Shown: in pieces, positions 44,562 through 57,000 of the stretch | Layout of the letters: each line of letters opens with the position of its first letter | How positions within the stretch are numbered: position 1 is the first letter of the stretch | Source of the DNA: Diphasiastrum complanatum | Taxonomy: Eukaryota; Streptophyta; Lycopodiopsida; Lycopodiales; Lycopodiaceae | Direction of reading: 5' to 3' | Length of the DNA stretch: 64,000 bases | NCBI GenBank assembly: GCA_029204225.1 | Contig: CM055104.1 | Coordinates: 45,081,835-45,145,834, forward strand | The notes under the pieces: model-generated | Database searches by the model: none | Seen by the model: only the letters and a program-made list of their open reading frames with translations | Told to the model about the DNA's origin: nothing | Translations under genes and position numbers: made by a program

Positions 44562-47350
44562 AGATCTAGATTAGACCTCAAAATTTTCCAAAATATCCCA
44601 CATTCAATCGAATGGTTTTCTTTCTTTCCCATATCGCGACTAGGTACTAAACACACCATTGATCATCAGATCTTTACAGTCCTAAAATTTCCTTTCCAAA
44701 ATTACAAATGTCCCATACCATCAACTTTTCCTTCTAAAAAAATCTTTAACTGCCTTATCTGATATTCTAGAGATCCATTGATCATCTAGCTGTCCTACAA
44801 TCACTAGAGGAAATTATCTCTTGTTCCCAAACACTGGAGAATCCATTCATTTGGATGACTGGCATGCTTATCAGATGGATACCCAAAATCCACATCTGAT
44901 TATGTGACTTAGACAGAAAAATTAACATGGGCACTCTGAACCTTTCTGGTTATTGACAAGCTTCGAAATCCTACTGATGCATCAAACCTAGGGACAAGCT
45001 TCAGTCAACTAACAAATCCAATGTAATCCACGTATCAGATTCCACTTCTAACATTTCAATTAACATCCCAAAATTGCGGATAACTCAATGGTTACAAATA
45101 TAGCAGTTACGAATTCAACAGAAGGAATTCTAAGCAGGAAATTAATAACCAGTATTAAGCAATTATTTATAGGGATTACCAAGATCCTAACTATGAAATA
45201 CATATCTCGATCACAATTACTACCTATGATGTCCACTCTTCTTCCCTCCTTAGACTTTTCAGTTCCCTAAAAATCTATTCAGCTAAGGTACCAAGAAGAT
45301 GTAACGACATTAGTAAATGTTTAAAAAAAATTAATTACTATAGGAAAAAGTCCAAAACAATCTCATCTATGTCCTATACCTGGGTTGAATATAATTCACC
45401 ATAGGATTTTACTAGAAATGAAATTAGTTTTGTAATTTCTATTTTTACAAATTTCCAATAAAGTTGGACTATTTTTTTTTCTTATTGACTGGTTTGGCAT
45501 TACTTCGCTAGTATTGACAAACCTAATCCAAACATAGAATATGAAATTACATGAATGGAAATCCCACCAATAGGATTTTAGTAATTCTTGAGTTGTATCC
45601 TGTCAGATTTACTGACTAGATAAAGAATACTATTGCCACTCATTCAACTTGGTCATTTCATATTTATTGTTTGACGATTTTAGTCAAATTTAACGAGTAT
45701 CTTGTAGAAATGTTCACTTGACTGATTTCTATCGATACATCGATTAGAAAACTATCAGATAAGTAACTGATTTTAAATTTTAACCAATTTGAAAATCAAA
45801 AAGAAAAAAAATCAAATTTTAATTTTCAATCAGGGAGTTCCAAACTCCAAAAATTAAAAGAAACACAACAAAAAACTGTCGGCAATTCATTGCGATTCCT
45901 TCTGTCAATTTTAACTTATCTATCACTGGGAAATAATTTAGACTTAGTGCAAAACTGTGATCAATTTTTGACTGATAAACTCAGTTTAATCAATTCACTA
46001 ATCTAAACTAATTCCATAGATAACGAAAAAATGACCGAAATTTTGATTTTTTTCGGAAAACTCAAAATTTGCTTTATTTTACGTAATTCAAAAATTTTGA
46101 CGAAAATACTGCTAGTTTAAAAGGCAATCGGAATCGAAAAAATCGAAACACTATCCGATTCCTAATGCTACTAATCCAATGTTAAACTGGCATGCAAAGC
46201 ACACTACATCATTCATAAACATCACTACAGAATTTTTTACGTATACTTCAGTTTTACGAAATTTGTCAGCCATTAACACTAATTTGTGAGCCCACTGTCA
46301 GAGCACATGCGTATGACCACTCAAATCGATTGTAAATCCCTCATCCATGTCAGAACCACTCTAAGAATCAGCATGCAACCAATCCATGCCAGCATAGTAC
46401 TACAACTTAGGGAAATGACTGGCATGCAATCAGAACAATTCAAAAAATTTGCCAATTTTAATCACAAAACTACACAACTTCAGATGATCATAACTTTGGC
46501 TACAGGACACCAAATTGGGTGCTATAAAGATCAATACAGAGGGAGACCAAGTGAACAAGATGTTTGCCACGTCAGCCTGCCAGGTAGGCTTCACATGTGT
46601 GAGATCAGAGCTGCCAGAAATCTATAGTAGGGTGCACTTCCACAAGAAGGAATCATGCAAAAACATGCAAACACCCATCCTAGCCCAAAATTGATGCTAC
46701 CAACAGTCTTAAACATCCAATTAGACTTCCATGAAGCATTCATACTGATCCTAAGATGCAGTATAGGCTGAGAACGAAGATTTCTTGATTTGTAGAAGTC
46801 AAAATAGCTTCAAACTTGATGGAGATGGTTATAAGCCACCGGCCATCAATTCACAGGTCTGATAGCTTGATGGGAAGGTAATGCTAATCATGCTGTAATT
46901 AACTCCAGAATGATCTCCGTATGGATTTGGAGAGATCCATCTCCCAAAAATCACCAAAAATTGTCATTTTTTGAACTTTTTTTGCTTCCTACAAGTTCAA
47001 TTGCTAGAATTCTTGGTTCTAATTTTAGAAAGAGCTTAAAAAGACTTTGGTCCACCCTTTATACGAGCTCTACATGGTGGTTTACAGCCACCTACTATCC
47101 AACTTTATGAAAAAACAAGCAAAAATGATGATTTTTGGCAATTTTTTGGTTTTTTCATCACCATAAAGTGGAAATTCATGATATACAACTCTTTATCAAC
47201 ACATGCAAACCAATTTATAGAATTACAACCATCGAATTGATCTGATCTTGCTGGATTTTGGTTCTTACTATCTATTTTGTGCCAAAAAGCATGAAAAACC
47301 AAGCAATTTTGACCAAGACATAGCCTAGAATCATAAACAAGGCCAAAAAA
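44562..47350 (-). mobile_element. Inverted copy of the LARD-like non-coding repeat
   Basis: 46105-47345 is the reverse complement of about 7187-8440 with scattered differences, including TCACATGTGTGAG at 46590 opposite the palindrome at 7932. The remainder down to 44562 is AT-rich with only loose resemblance to 8440-10400. No coding domains. The LTR and primer-site end seen at 6474-6869 is missing here (break near 47350). Confidence 0.65.
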
Positions 47351-49124
47351 ATTGGTAATTTTTTTTAAAGGTGTGTTTAGTTTGACAAAAGTTTGTCTTT
47401 GTTAGGCTTCAAATTAGTATTGACAAGCAATATGGGTCAAATTCCATCATTGATGTCCCTTAGGCTCTAGTACCCATTGTAGGTGGTACTCAATAGGATA
47501 TCCACATTTGACATCATCCATAGACCTCAACCTAAAATTGTAAGAATGTGCTTATAGCTAGCTTCTATTGCTCGACAATAGTGGGGGGGGGGGGGCAGCT
47601 CCACTCAAAGGAGATTGATGCTTGGGAGTTCGTGTTGAGCACACCTTCACATTTGGATTAATATGGTTTGCTCACTACCATGGCAATCACATGTGGCTAT
47701 AATGTTCACACCAATTAGGAGCATTGTATTTTCAAATGCGACTTATATGGCTTGTTAGTCAAAATTAAGCCTTCATGTACGTAAGCTACATCGAAGCTCT
47801 ACCTTTGACTGGTCGCCATTGCAGTCTTAGTTAAGAATTTGGTGCTCCCTTAACTGTACATTGCTCCTGGAAACCATCCAGATTTTTTTGGTTGGTTCAC
47901 ATGAAGTGGAGCTAAATGCCACCTTGAGTTGGATGTAGGCCTAACACTCGATCCTTCAGTCATCCCTTATGGGAGAGACTTAGTGTGCTCCGGCGTGCTA
48001 ACCATGAGGTTTGTATACTAAAGAGGAATTAGTGTGAAAGAAAAAGGCACAGGACGAATCTGTACCCATGAACAAAGTTGAATAATTGTTAATTTTTTAC
48101 AGCATTGGACCATTTCATACACCCATAATTATCATCTTGTCCTCTTTTTTGCAAAGAAACAAAGCCCGGTACCATTGTTATCATGCGAAAAAGCAATCTT
48201 AAGATTTGACTTGAGCCTTAAACTATTATAATATGATGATACTGATTGTTTCCTAAGTGTTATACATATATAAATCTAAATTATAATCATCATGTCCCAT
48301 GGATGCAGATCCATTTTGTCATATGAGTGAACAGTGCTGAGTGTATATCCATCAGCTGCTTGGAATTTCAATTTTGAGAACAGCAATAACCAACAATGCC
48401 TAGGACTTTAGGTGAGTGCAAAGGTCCACGCAGACAAGGCTTCGTGCTTGCAAAACAATCATGGATTAGAAACAAAGATCCACGATTTTTGCAGACAGCA
48501 TAAGTTGCCACTGTGTAGATAATTAGATAATTAATTCTCTTATTCGCAATACGTGTTGCATTGCCTGAAATTGGACCCCACAAGCCCCAGCTGGGATCTT
48601 CCTTACAGAACCTGTAGGCTCAGCCTCCCCCATGACTCAGCATTCTATATCAATCATCCAGAATATGAAAAACTGCAGGCTGAATTTCTGAAAACGTATG
48701 ACTACCTCCATCAAACCATTGTAACCAGCAGTTGTACATTCTTTGAACCTCAACTGCGACTTCAAGCTTAAATTTAGAAAAGCAGAATGCTCGAGACATA
48801 CATGCTGTCAACCACTTACATCCAAATCTTTCCAAAAAACAAATCTGTAAGGAACAACAATTTGGGTTCTAGTCTAGTTACCAGAAGAAATTGTCGCATC
48901 ATTCGTTCATGAGGAGGTTTTCACTTAGGAGGAGACTGCACACAAAAGCCTCTCTACAAATCGATTTAGGAGATCCATGGGTAGGGGACTACAGACTTTC
49001 CATGCCAAATATTGACTAGCTACGACTGTTTATATTCTACACTTTCATATCAAAAGTTCTAATTTACAGATGATTAAACCAGGTGTTTTGACAGTTTCTA
49101 GCCCCAGTTTTGTTTTGTGCTAAG
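47351..49124. other. Low-repeat region downstream of the F-box gene
   Basis: No transposon domains seen. A 13-base G run lies at 47583-47595. A 72-codon ORF at 48553-48771 has no recognisable motif. The segment next to 49124 should include the 3' untranslated region of the F-box/kelch gene. Confidence 0.5.
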
Positions 49125-50225
49125 TCAAAGCTCAACGGTGCACAACGTTTGAATCAACGAGGAGAAATCCTCTTCGCTCTCAAATTTAGTCCACCGAGAA
49201 TCATTGACAAGGCTTGGTTTGTAGAGGAATAGCTTGTATTTGCATTTCGTATCACCGTTGCAAGATGCAGTGGCCACTATGATGCAATCAGAGGAGGAAC
49301 TGGTGCAAGCTGCCACGGTTCTGCCTTCCGGAATGGCGTCCACCAGCAGCCACGAATTGAGATCAGCGTTGTAGCGCAGCACTTCTTGTCCACTGAAATC
49401 ATGGAGTTGGCCACAAGCAACAGCTGTTATGGCAGCGCTGCAAGTAGCTTTCATCCATAAATTCTCTATCCTATTCCAATTCCCCACCTTTGGATCGTAC
49501 ACTTCCCCACTCTGCACAAACTGTCCCTGAGTATGGGTGTGATAGCCGCTCACCACGTAGAATTTTCCATTCAGTTCAAACCCCCCACACTCATCGCGCT
49601 CCTCGCTCATCCTAGGAAGCTCTCTCCAGCTATCATCCTCTACGGAGTACACCTCGGCTGTAGCCAGAGCATCCTTGTTGTCATCATGCCCACCAGCCAC
49701 AAAGACGAGGCCATCGAGTGTACTGCATGCGAAGAAGGAGCGGGTTCTTAGCATGTCTGATCCTCGGCACCATTTCCTGCTGAAGAAGTCGAAGATATAC
49801 ACAGATCTTAGAACTGCATAACTTTTGGGATTCCATCCTCCCAGCAAGACGAGCTTGCCATTACTGCAGACGCACTGGCTGAAGAGAGGCACACCTGCTT
49901 TTGAGAATTCAGGCACAGGACAGAGTCTCGTCCAGGAACGTTGATGCAAGTCATAGACAGTGATACCCAAAGGCGGTGGGGATGTTCCAGCAACATTGGC
50001 GCCGATTGGGGCTGTGGAGGATGGAGGCAGTGCTTGAACCATGCACACGCACTGCCTTGAGGATCCCGCCCTCTTGCGAGCTTCGAAGAACTTCTTGCTT
50101 CTCAGAACTGCCTTCCATCTCCGGCAGACTGCCTCCATCTGAGGATGCCATTCAAAAGATACTTTGACAAAGCACGTCCACGCTATCTCTTCCGGTAATC
50201 CTGGGATGACCTCTGTGGACTCCAT
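49125..50225 (-). CDS. F-box/kelch-repeat protein (KMD/KFB type)
   Basis: Intact single-exon ORF of 366 codons, the usual length of this family. Residues about 8-50 form an F-box (GLPEEIAWTCFVKVSFEWHP, then VCRRWKAVLRS), which should bind SKP1 in an SCF ubiquitin ligase. Kelch repeats follow, with the paired Gly and spaced Tyr/Trp: NGKLVLLGGWNPKSYAVLRS, RSFFACSTLDGLVFVAGGHD, AEVYSVEDDSWRELPRMSEE, GKFYVVSGYHTHTQGQF, GEVYDPKVGNWNRI. The wording RDECGGF/GQF between repeats is typical of the plant KMD/KFB group. Arabidopsis members of that group target phenylalanine ammonia-lyase or type-B response regulators for degradation. The target here is unknown. The start at 50225 is the first Met and gives the F-box its usual position. 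This is the only clear host gene in the window. Confidence 0.93.
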   Translation of the reverse strand: MESTEVIPGLPEEIAWTCFVKVSFEWHPQMEAVCRRWKAVLRSKKFFEARKRAGSSRQCVCMVQALPPSSTAPIGANVAGTSPPPLGITVYDLHQRSWTRLCPVPEFSKAGVPLFSQCVCSNGKLVLLGGWNPKSYAVLRSVYIFDFFSRKWCRGSDMLRTRSFFACSTLDGLVFVAGGHDDNKDALATAEVYSVEDDSWRELPRMSEERDECGGFELNGKFYVVSGYHTHTQGQFVQSGEVYDPKVGNWNRIENLWMKATCSAAITAVACGQLHDFSGQEVLRYNADLNSWLLVDAIPEGRTVAACTSSSSDCIIVATASCNGDTKCKYKLFLYKPSLVNDSRWTKFESEEDFSSLIQTLCTVEL

Positions 50226-51124
50226 ACCACTCCACCATCACCTGTGCTTCCTGGAGCTATGCCTTTGTGAAAATTAACACATCAATCATGAACGAAATTC
50301 ATTGGCTCAGCATGTGATCAAGTGATATCGGATAAATCGAATTGCATCAATATGACCGACAATGCTTGAGTAAGCACATGCAGAACCCAATTCAACCATC
50401 CCGTGCCTCTATGAGCAAGTCATAAATCCATCCAAGGTAAAGGGTAATCCATACTGATGCTTCGGGAGTTATACAACCAATCTAATACAATGAGATGTGA
50501 TTTAACAAATACAAAAGTTCTATGACGTATATAATTCAGGACTTGAGCCGTCATCAGTTGATAGCATCTTGCAGAAATTATCAACTCAGAAACCTGACAA
50601 CACTTGGAACAAGTCCTTCTACAATTACCTGCACATGATATGATCCTGCAGCTACAATCAGCCAGGAGATTCGAAAGGAAACTTTAGCTAGATCCACTGT
50701 CCTCGCATATGATTATGGACTGGCTTTAATAAGTTTGTAGATTCCATATTATCTTATTGTTAAGGGTTGCTTTACATCAAAGTACAATATCCATGATCAA
50801 AGTGCAATATCATAGTACAATCATGCTCTATGGATGATCTATATTTCGTGTTAAAATTTTAACTGCTTGAAGTTAATTATTTGGAAAATGCACCTTGCAA
50901 GCTAAAATTTGAGCAACATGCATTCATGTAAGAGAGTCCTTGGGACAACACACGACATTTGGACTATTATGTTATAAAGTATAATTGCTTCTTTGACAAT
51001 AAAGCTAAGGTCACGAGGAGCAAGTATCAAATCTCCATGAAGCTTGGCTGGCCGCTCGGTTCAAACCTAAACCACCCTCAAAAATATGTGGTGAAGGGAG
51101 TAACTTGCCAAGGACGTGCATCGC
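50226..51124 (-). promoter_or_regulatory. Upstream region of the F-box gene
   Basis: About 900 bases 5' of the start codon without transposon domains. A TATATA string on the minus strand lies at about 50528-50533; it could serve as a TATA box if the 5' untranslated region is about 300 bases. That is inference only. Confidence 0.3.
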
Positions 51125-51283
51125 TGCCAAAAACCTCATATATGAATTTTCATGTGTTTGTTGGGGGTGTACATCACACATGGGGTAGGTTGGATGTGCA
51201 TTAATGCCAAAAACCTCATATACAAATTTTCATGTGTTTGTTGGGGTTGAGACGTCACATGGGGTGGGTTGGATTCTAAGTGC
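51125..51283. repeat. Tandem duplication, 80 bp unit
   Basis: Two adjacent copies (51125-51204 and 51205-51283) of a unit starting TGCCAAAAACCTCATAT and containing CATGTGTTTGTTGGGG and TGGGTTGGAT, with several differences. Confidence 0.9.
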
Positions 51284-51510
51284 CTCTTTGTCTCAATGTA
51301 AGCAAATGTAGAATTTAGAATGCACTAGACCTGAAAAATCAAGAGGGTGTTTCTTTAGGCCCAACCCCATTCACTTGACAATGATACAAAAGATTGGGAA
51401 TTTCTTACTAGGACGAGGAGCCCTTTTGGATCATGTATCTAGCGACGTGGGTCCTTGCCACAAGTCATGGTTATTGCGATTTTTGAATTTAAATGAATGC
51501 TCTGGTATCC

Positions 51511-51566
51511 ATTTTGTGAATTATAGCGGTTTGGACACATTTTGTGAATTATAGCGGTTTGTGTGT
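51511..51566. repeat. Tandem duplication, 28 bp unit
   Basis: ATTTTGTGAATTATAGCGGT occurs at 51511 and again at 51539. Confidence 0.9.
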
Positions 51567-52432
51567 CCAAAAAAGTTAGTGGGGATAGACTTAAATTAGA
51601 ATGGAACTTACTTATGGAGACACCGACCAATGTGTTAGTACCAATCTTTTGGGAGGTGCTACCAACATTAGAAAGGATGGCATTGCCTTCTTGTGTTGGT
51701 TCATCTTTCCCCAAGTGGACTCAAGCCACTATAGAACACATGAAAATGGCAAAACTTGGATTGTAAGTTTATTAGCAAATTTGGAAATGTCAAGTGTAGA
51801 GGACACTTCCAAGCAAGATATAGATGTATAAACAATCAACATGCAATATTCTTGTTTTTGGGCCCATCATGATTGGTAGAAATCTCTGTCACATGTCATA
51901 TGTTTTAGATGGTTTATTCTTGTAAAAAGCAATGTACCTACTTGACCATGTCTAGATGTGCTTATCAACACATTCAATTTGATTTTCTATCACCAATAGG
52001 GGCCATATTTAGAAGTGAGAACCAAATGTGATATACTATATAATAACAATATATCATGATCAAATATAATTATCTACAGATTTTTACCCATAAAATATTT
52101 TTGTGTCATGTCAATTAATCAAATAAATAAGTAGAACAATTGATATGATTAGTAATATAATAAATTGCACTACATCAATATTTTGAATCATTTATTCATC
52201 TACTTTTGATATTACTTGTCATAGTATTATGTGACAAATTTGCCAGACTAAATGAGTCTATTTCTATCACTATCTCTACTCAAATGTCCCCTATGGCTTT
52301 TGTTGGACCCTTTCTGTGCCTCCCTAATTGGTGCGATCAAGAGGGCAAAGATGGGGCTTGGATCTCCAACCGGGGTGAGCTGTCATGTAGTATCGGACTT
52401 CAATCCAATAGTGATGGGAAGAAGTGTGATAT
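51567..52432. other. Unassigned sequence; distal part is LTR-element interior
   Basis: Short ORFs only. The part next to 52432 lies directly inside a minus-strand primer site and so should be the leader of an LTR element, but no gag is seen. Confidence 0.4.
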
Positions 52433-52444
52433 GCTCTGATACCA
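52433..52444 (-). other. Primer binding site
   Basis: The minus strand reads TGGTATCAGAGC exactly, one base inside the LTR end at 52446. Confidence 0.9.
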
Positions 52445-52445
52445 C

Positions 52446-53345
52446 TGTTAAGAATGAGGAGGATCGCAGTCGCAAAGCTTTCGCGAAGGAACCACGACTC
52501 TCTTGCCCGCGGATGGAGTTCAGATGCGATCGCTGGACACTGCCAGCTGAATCACTCCTACAGTCCTCCAGGGTGTAGTCAGGCACTGCTGATCTACATT
52601 TTATAAAATTAATACATCATTCAACATAGTATCAACCAAGGTGCGGAATTCAAATGAACAAGGAAACTTAGACACACGAATAAACAGCAGACGCATTAGC
52701 ATTCGAGATCAGACACAGCAAGAAAATCATCTATATTGATCTTTCTCTGATTTCTTCAAGCACTGCATGTCCACGCTAGCGTGGAAAAACACAGTTCTCT
52801 CACGAGCAATTGTCTCGCTTTACTAGTGGACAATTGGATCTACAGATCCTAGACAGAATTGTCTTTGCATGCCCCTACTTATAGACAAAGTTAGGGTTAG
52901 GATTTTTTGTTCAACCAAAAACCATGTGCCATAATAACTTGACCATCATAAAAAGTTTAAAAATCCAGACTGCATTTTAGAACTACTTGGTTCCTTTCTT
53001 ATTTTAGCCCATTGGTATTTTAGATCTATTTCTACTTCTCGTGCCTTTGGCTTACAAGTACAGTAGTGCATCATTTAAAGGTATCTGACATTATATTACT
53101 GATAGATCTAATTCCTATGCCGACTCGGCCATGTTTTTATTCTTGTTGGCATAAAATCTGTTGGGAAGACACTTGGCTTTGTCTTCGCTCGTCGGCCGGT
53201 CTGTACTCTTGCTGACTTTCTGATATTGGCTTCCCCAGTGAATATGGATTCTGGAACTCCTTTTTGGTTGTTCATTATTGTTCCTTAGAGTAGTTTGATG
53301 GCATAATAACATCGTTAGAAGAATCTTCACCAGAATCTTCTAACA
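52446..53345 (-). mobile_element. LTR (minus orientation)
   Basis: 900 bp with TGTTAGAAG...CTTAACA ends (5-base inverted TGTTA/TAACA). A good promoter-like string, GTCTATAAGTAGGGG on the minus strand, is near 52875. A primer site lies on one side (52433). On the other side a purine-rich CAGTGGGGGCA (53346-53356, minus strand) resembles a polypurine tract. Confidence 0.78.
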
Positions 53346-54259
53346 TGCCCCCACTGCAATTTTGGTGACAGTCCCTTGGCACCTGCGTATGTCATTGGCA
53401 TTGGCGTACGTGGGCATGCATGGATGTGAAACCATGGCGAAAGAGTAGAAAATAAAAAGAAAACAAGGAGGAGAAAATGAGGTAATGGGAAAAAACAATA
53501 AAAATAAAATTGAGTCCTTGTATGCTTTCTTTGGACTTTTGTATGGATAAGAGTTGCCTTAATGACCCTTTTTCAGCCGTTTGCCCTTGGCATCTTCAGC
53601 GTCGCGGTTCTTGTGATGGGCTTTTGCAAAAAGAGCTCTATTCATGAATGTTGCAGAAGCCAATTTCAGGAAAAGATCCAGCAAAGAAAAAATACAGTGA
53701 AAATTTCGTCACTAAAAATATAATAATAGGCTCAAAATACCATGGAAATCCTAACGGCAAGGTCAAATAATTTCGAGCAAAGACAGATCAATGGGCCAAG
53801 CAGTACAAACATATGGAAAAGTCGTCAACATAGAAAAACCGACAATCTAAAAAACCAACGCAAAGGAAAATGATGGGCCAGCTACACCCATAGGGGTTGA
53901 CTAGTAGCTACTAGGTTAGTCAACAAGGGTAAGGCAAAAAGGTTCCTTGCCCTAAGCACATACTATTTTGGAAAAAGACAATCTAAGGGAAGAACCACTT
54001 GGAGAAAATAATGAAAAGACAAACTTGAGAAGCGTGAAAAGATAAACTTCGAGGTTGTTGAGCTCCAAAACCCAAAGAACACCCTATTTGGAGGAGGGAA
54101 GCAAGTTGGGGAATCTACTAAAATAGGTGAACCCTAATAAGGGAAGGACATGTGGCAAATAAGGTACGAAATGCATGACAATTGACAAAATGTCATGTTG
54201 AAGGGCAACCCCTGGGGGTTGGCTATATAAGAGAGTCCACTCCTTGTTTCAAAAACATA
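53346..54259. other. Repeat-related sequence with LTR-like promoter
   Basis: 53410-53645 resembles 33140-33425 in the non-autonomous element (same orientation). A TATA-like CTATATAAG lies at 54223-54231, with GAGAGTCCACTCC after it, as in many LTR promoters. I could not define LTR ends. Confidence 0.4.
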
Positions 54260-54360
54260 ATAGTCAAATAATGGAAGATAGTCGAAGAGTTGAATGATTG
54301 AATAGTTGCATAGTCGAATAGTTGAATAGTTGGAGCATGGGAAATATTTCAATAGTTGGG
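54260..54360. repeat. Irregular AATAGTTG tandem array
   Basis: Units such as ATAGTTGA, ATAGTCGA and GAGTTGAATG recur at about 8-16 base intervals. Confidence 0.7.
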
Positions 54361-55186
54361 TCACTGAAAAGTATTGTCATGATGGAAAACCATGTGAATA
54401 GAGTTGTTTTCTTGCTTCATATGAGTCATAAGGAGTTTCATTATCTTAGTTGAGGGTATTTAGAGTTAGTGTTTTGGAAGTGTTGGAAAAATTGGATGGT
54501 GAAATTGATGGAGATATGAGTTAACTACTCTTTGTAAATTGAGAATACTTAACCAATAGCCATGATTGCCTTGATTGTTATTGGTTATTACTATTGTGGG
54601 AGATGTACATATGGGCTGTTTGAAGGGTGTGTAAGCAATTAATTGGTCAGAGTATGGTTTTTTTAGGCCATTGCATGATTGTAGCATACATTGAAAGGCC
54701 TGTGTTTTGTTTATGACTCATGAGAAGAAGAATTTGAAGAAAGGAGAAGTTCATTTTAGAGTTGCTTGTTATGAGGGTGAGAGAAAATATAGAGATATCA
54801 TGGATGAAATTGTTGAGGCATAGAGGAGTTGACTGACCTTGGGCTTACAGTGAACCACAATGCATGAACTCTTGCTCGAGCTTATACCAGATCACAGGGT
54901 TTGAGGAAAAAACATCAGTCTGAGGAAGCAACCACCTATCAGTATGCAAGAATGAAGCTGAGTATAATGAATAGCATGCTGACAGCTACCTACCAAGTTT
55001 GAACATGTGATGATCACTACGCATGTGAGAGCTCTACTTGCCAATCTTGAAGGCTGCCAAATTCAGAATACAGTAGAGAGATACATGACCTCAATCTGAG
55101 TGAAAGCTATCAACAACAATAAGGGCATACTCAATCATTTCACACAACATGTCACATGTGGTCTAGCATCATCCTGGGAGCTCACG

Positions 55187-55334
55187 TTGTTCAAGAAGAC
55201 TTAGTATCAACTAAGGATCAATAATCTCGTAGTTGAAGAGTTCCCAAAGGATCAAACAGATTGTTCAAGAAGACTCTGTATCAACTAAGGATCAATAATC
55301 TCGTAGTTGAAGAGTTCCCAAAGGATCAAACAGA
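55187..55334. repeat. Tandem duplication, 74 bp unit
   Basis: Two adjacent, almost identical copies starting TTGTTCAAGAAGACT (55187 and 55261), differing at one or two bases in the part read. Confidence 0.95.
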
Positions 55335-55536
55335 AACAAGCTAATCATGCTACTGTTAGAGCATTGTGAGTAAAGGCTGCGGGCTAGCACTACATATCTA
55401 GCACTGAAAGAAATCATGTTTTCAGAGAGTGAGAAGAAGTCGCTGCAACTGAGCACACCTACGTGGCAGACCTCAACACATTATTGCAATCATTCTCGTG
55501 GCCATAAGATCTTTGCGGTTACTGCTGTGATCTAGA

Positions 55537-55618
55537 CCCATAGTGTTGTGAGGAACTGACCTAAAAACTGGGCTCAACCCATAGTGTTGTGAGGAATTGA
55601 GCTAAAAACTGGGCCCAA
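55537..55618. repeat. Tandem duplication, 41 bp unit
   Basis: CCCATAGTGTTGTGAGGAA at 55537 and again at 55578, both continuing CTAAAAACTGGG with small differences. Confidence 0.93.
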
Positions 55619-57000
55619 CCTCTTTGAAACACAAGAGCGGGCAGTCCACCAAATGCAGCCGAAATATGCCGCTTTGGTAAATTCTCACTAGTCACACCCA
55701 CTGTCAGAAATGTCTATCGAAATACCTAGACCTGACGGATGGCAAAATACTATCGCTCATAATCAAATAGAGCGCTACGTATAAATTGCACCCTACAAAC
55801 ACAAAGCATAGAATTAATAAGTGAATCTTATATAGGCCCTAAAGAAAAGAATATTCATCAAACGAGGACCTATAAATCATAGCCTAGTACTACAAAATCA
55901 CCCTAAAGAGCATGGCACCGAACACATGGGATTAGGGGCAGTCTCTAAGGGAAATGCTCTGATGAAAAAGAATAGAAAACAACAATGGACAGTTACATAT
56001 GAGTAGAGCCGAGTATCAACTCCTGCCGTCACTCGGCGATGTTTGCCAAATGTATAGAAGAGGTCTATTATGATACCACTTGTATACCCCAGAATTCCAT
56101 CATAACCTACTGCCTAGTGACAGTTTGATTATGGTTTAGCACTAAGGAGAACATAGTTATCTAGACGTATACGAGCTTGTAATTGACAGATATTGGCATC
56201 TGACAGATGCCACCTCCTCTCGATACGCAAAAATAACACAATCCCTTACACAAACCCCAATCTTTGAGCCACCAGTACACTCATCTGTAGCATCTAACAG
56301 TGATAGCAAAAATCTAGTGAATGATCCTAGAAGAGCATGGTTTCAACACCTTGAATTAGTTCTAGAAACTCCTAGTGGAAATCTTGCTAATGATTCTATT
56401 ACTAGCTATGCAAGTAAGGACGATCTAGGAACTAGAGTCTGTACCTAGAAACCAAGTGAATATAGCAACCTCTCTCTGCAATCATACTTATGAAAGCCTG
56501 AAAACTCTCATTGATTGGGGAGTACGGGGTGACTAGGATGACCCCCAGGGTTGGAAGCAGTAATTGACCCTAGTCATTTGCATAAGGGCAGTGTGGGCCC
56601 TTTCCCTCACTAGGGCTTTATGGCGGGACCAACTCCCTGTCGAAAAAATCCCTAATATTGGTAAACCTGACATGAACCTTTGTTGAATGCAACCTTCTGA
56701 TATGAACTAGAGATAAGTATGGTTATCTTTTGAGCTTGATTGTGTGCCTCAACTGTAACCAATCCTTATGACTTTTTCATTGTGTGAAACAGTTACTACT
56801 GATATCCATGAGGTCTTATCATTGTATGGCTTGAAGAGAACCCTTCATGATGAATGACCACCAGACTTTTCTAGAACTACCAACATAGGTCCTCCATTGC
56901 GACGACGAGTTGACAAGGTGACATTCTCACCAAAATATTCTTTCAGAAGTAGAAGCCTGATTACCACCATAAGCATATCCAAGACACTATCCTGATCCCA

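Larger units (their letters stand above)
54361..57000. other. Decayed sequence upstream of the gypsy element
   Basis: No confident domains in any frame; short frames only. Contains two tandem duplications, listed separately. It probably includes the LTR and leader of the gypsy element that follows, but I found no plus-strand primer site. Confidence 0.4.

Noticed and set aside
48553-48771. 72-codon ORF downstream of the F-box gene
   Set aside because: No recognisable motif, unremarkable length and no supporting context.
51601-51831. Overlapping 67- and 76-codon ORFs
   Set aside because: Two competing frames without motifs in AT-rich sequence; chance openness.
56068-56080. TGATACCACTT as a minus-strand primer site
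   Set aside because: Only the first eight bases match the tRNA-Met primer site (TGGTATCA); the rest differs, and no LTR end adjoins it.
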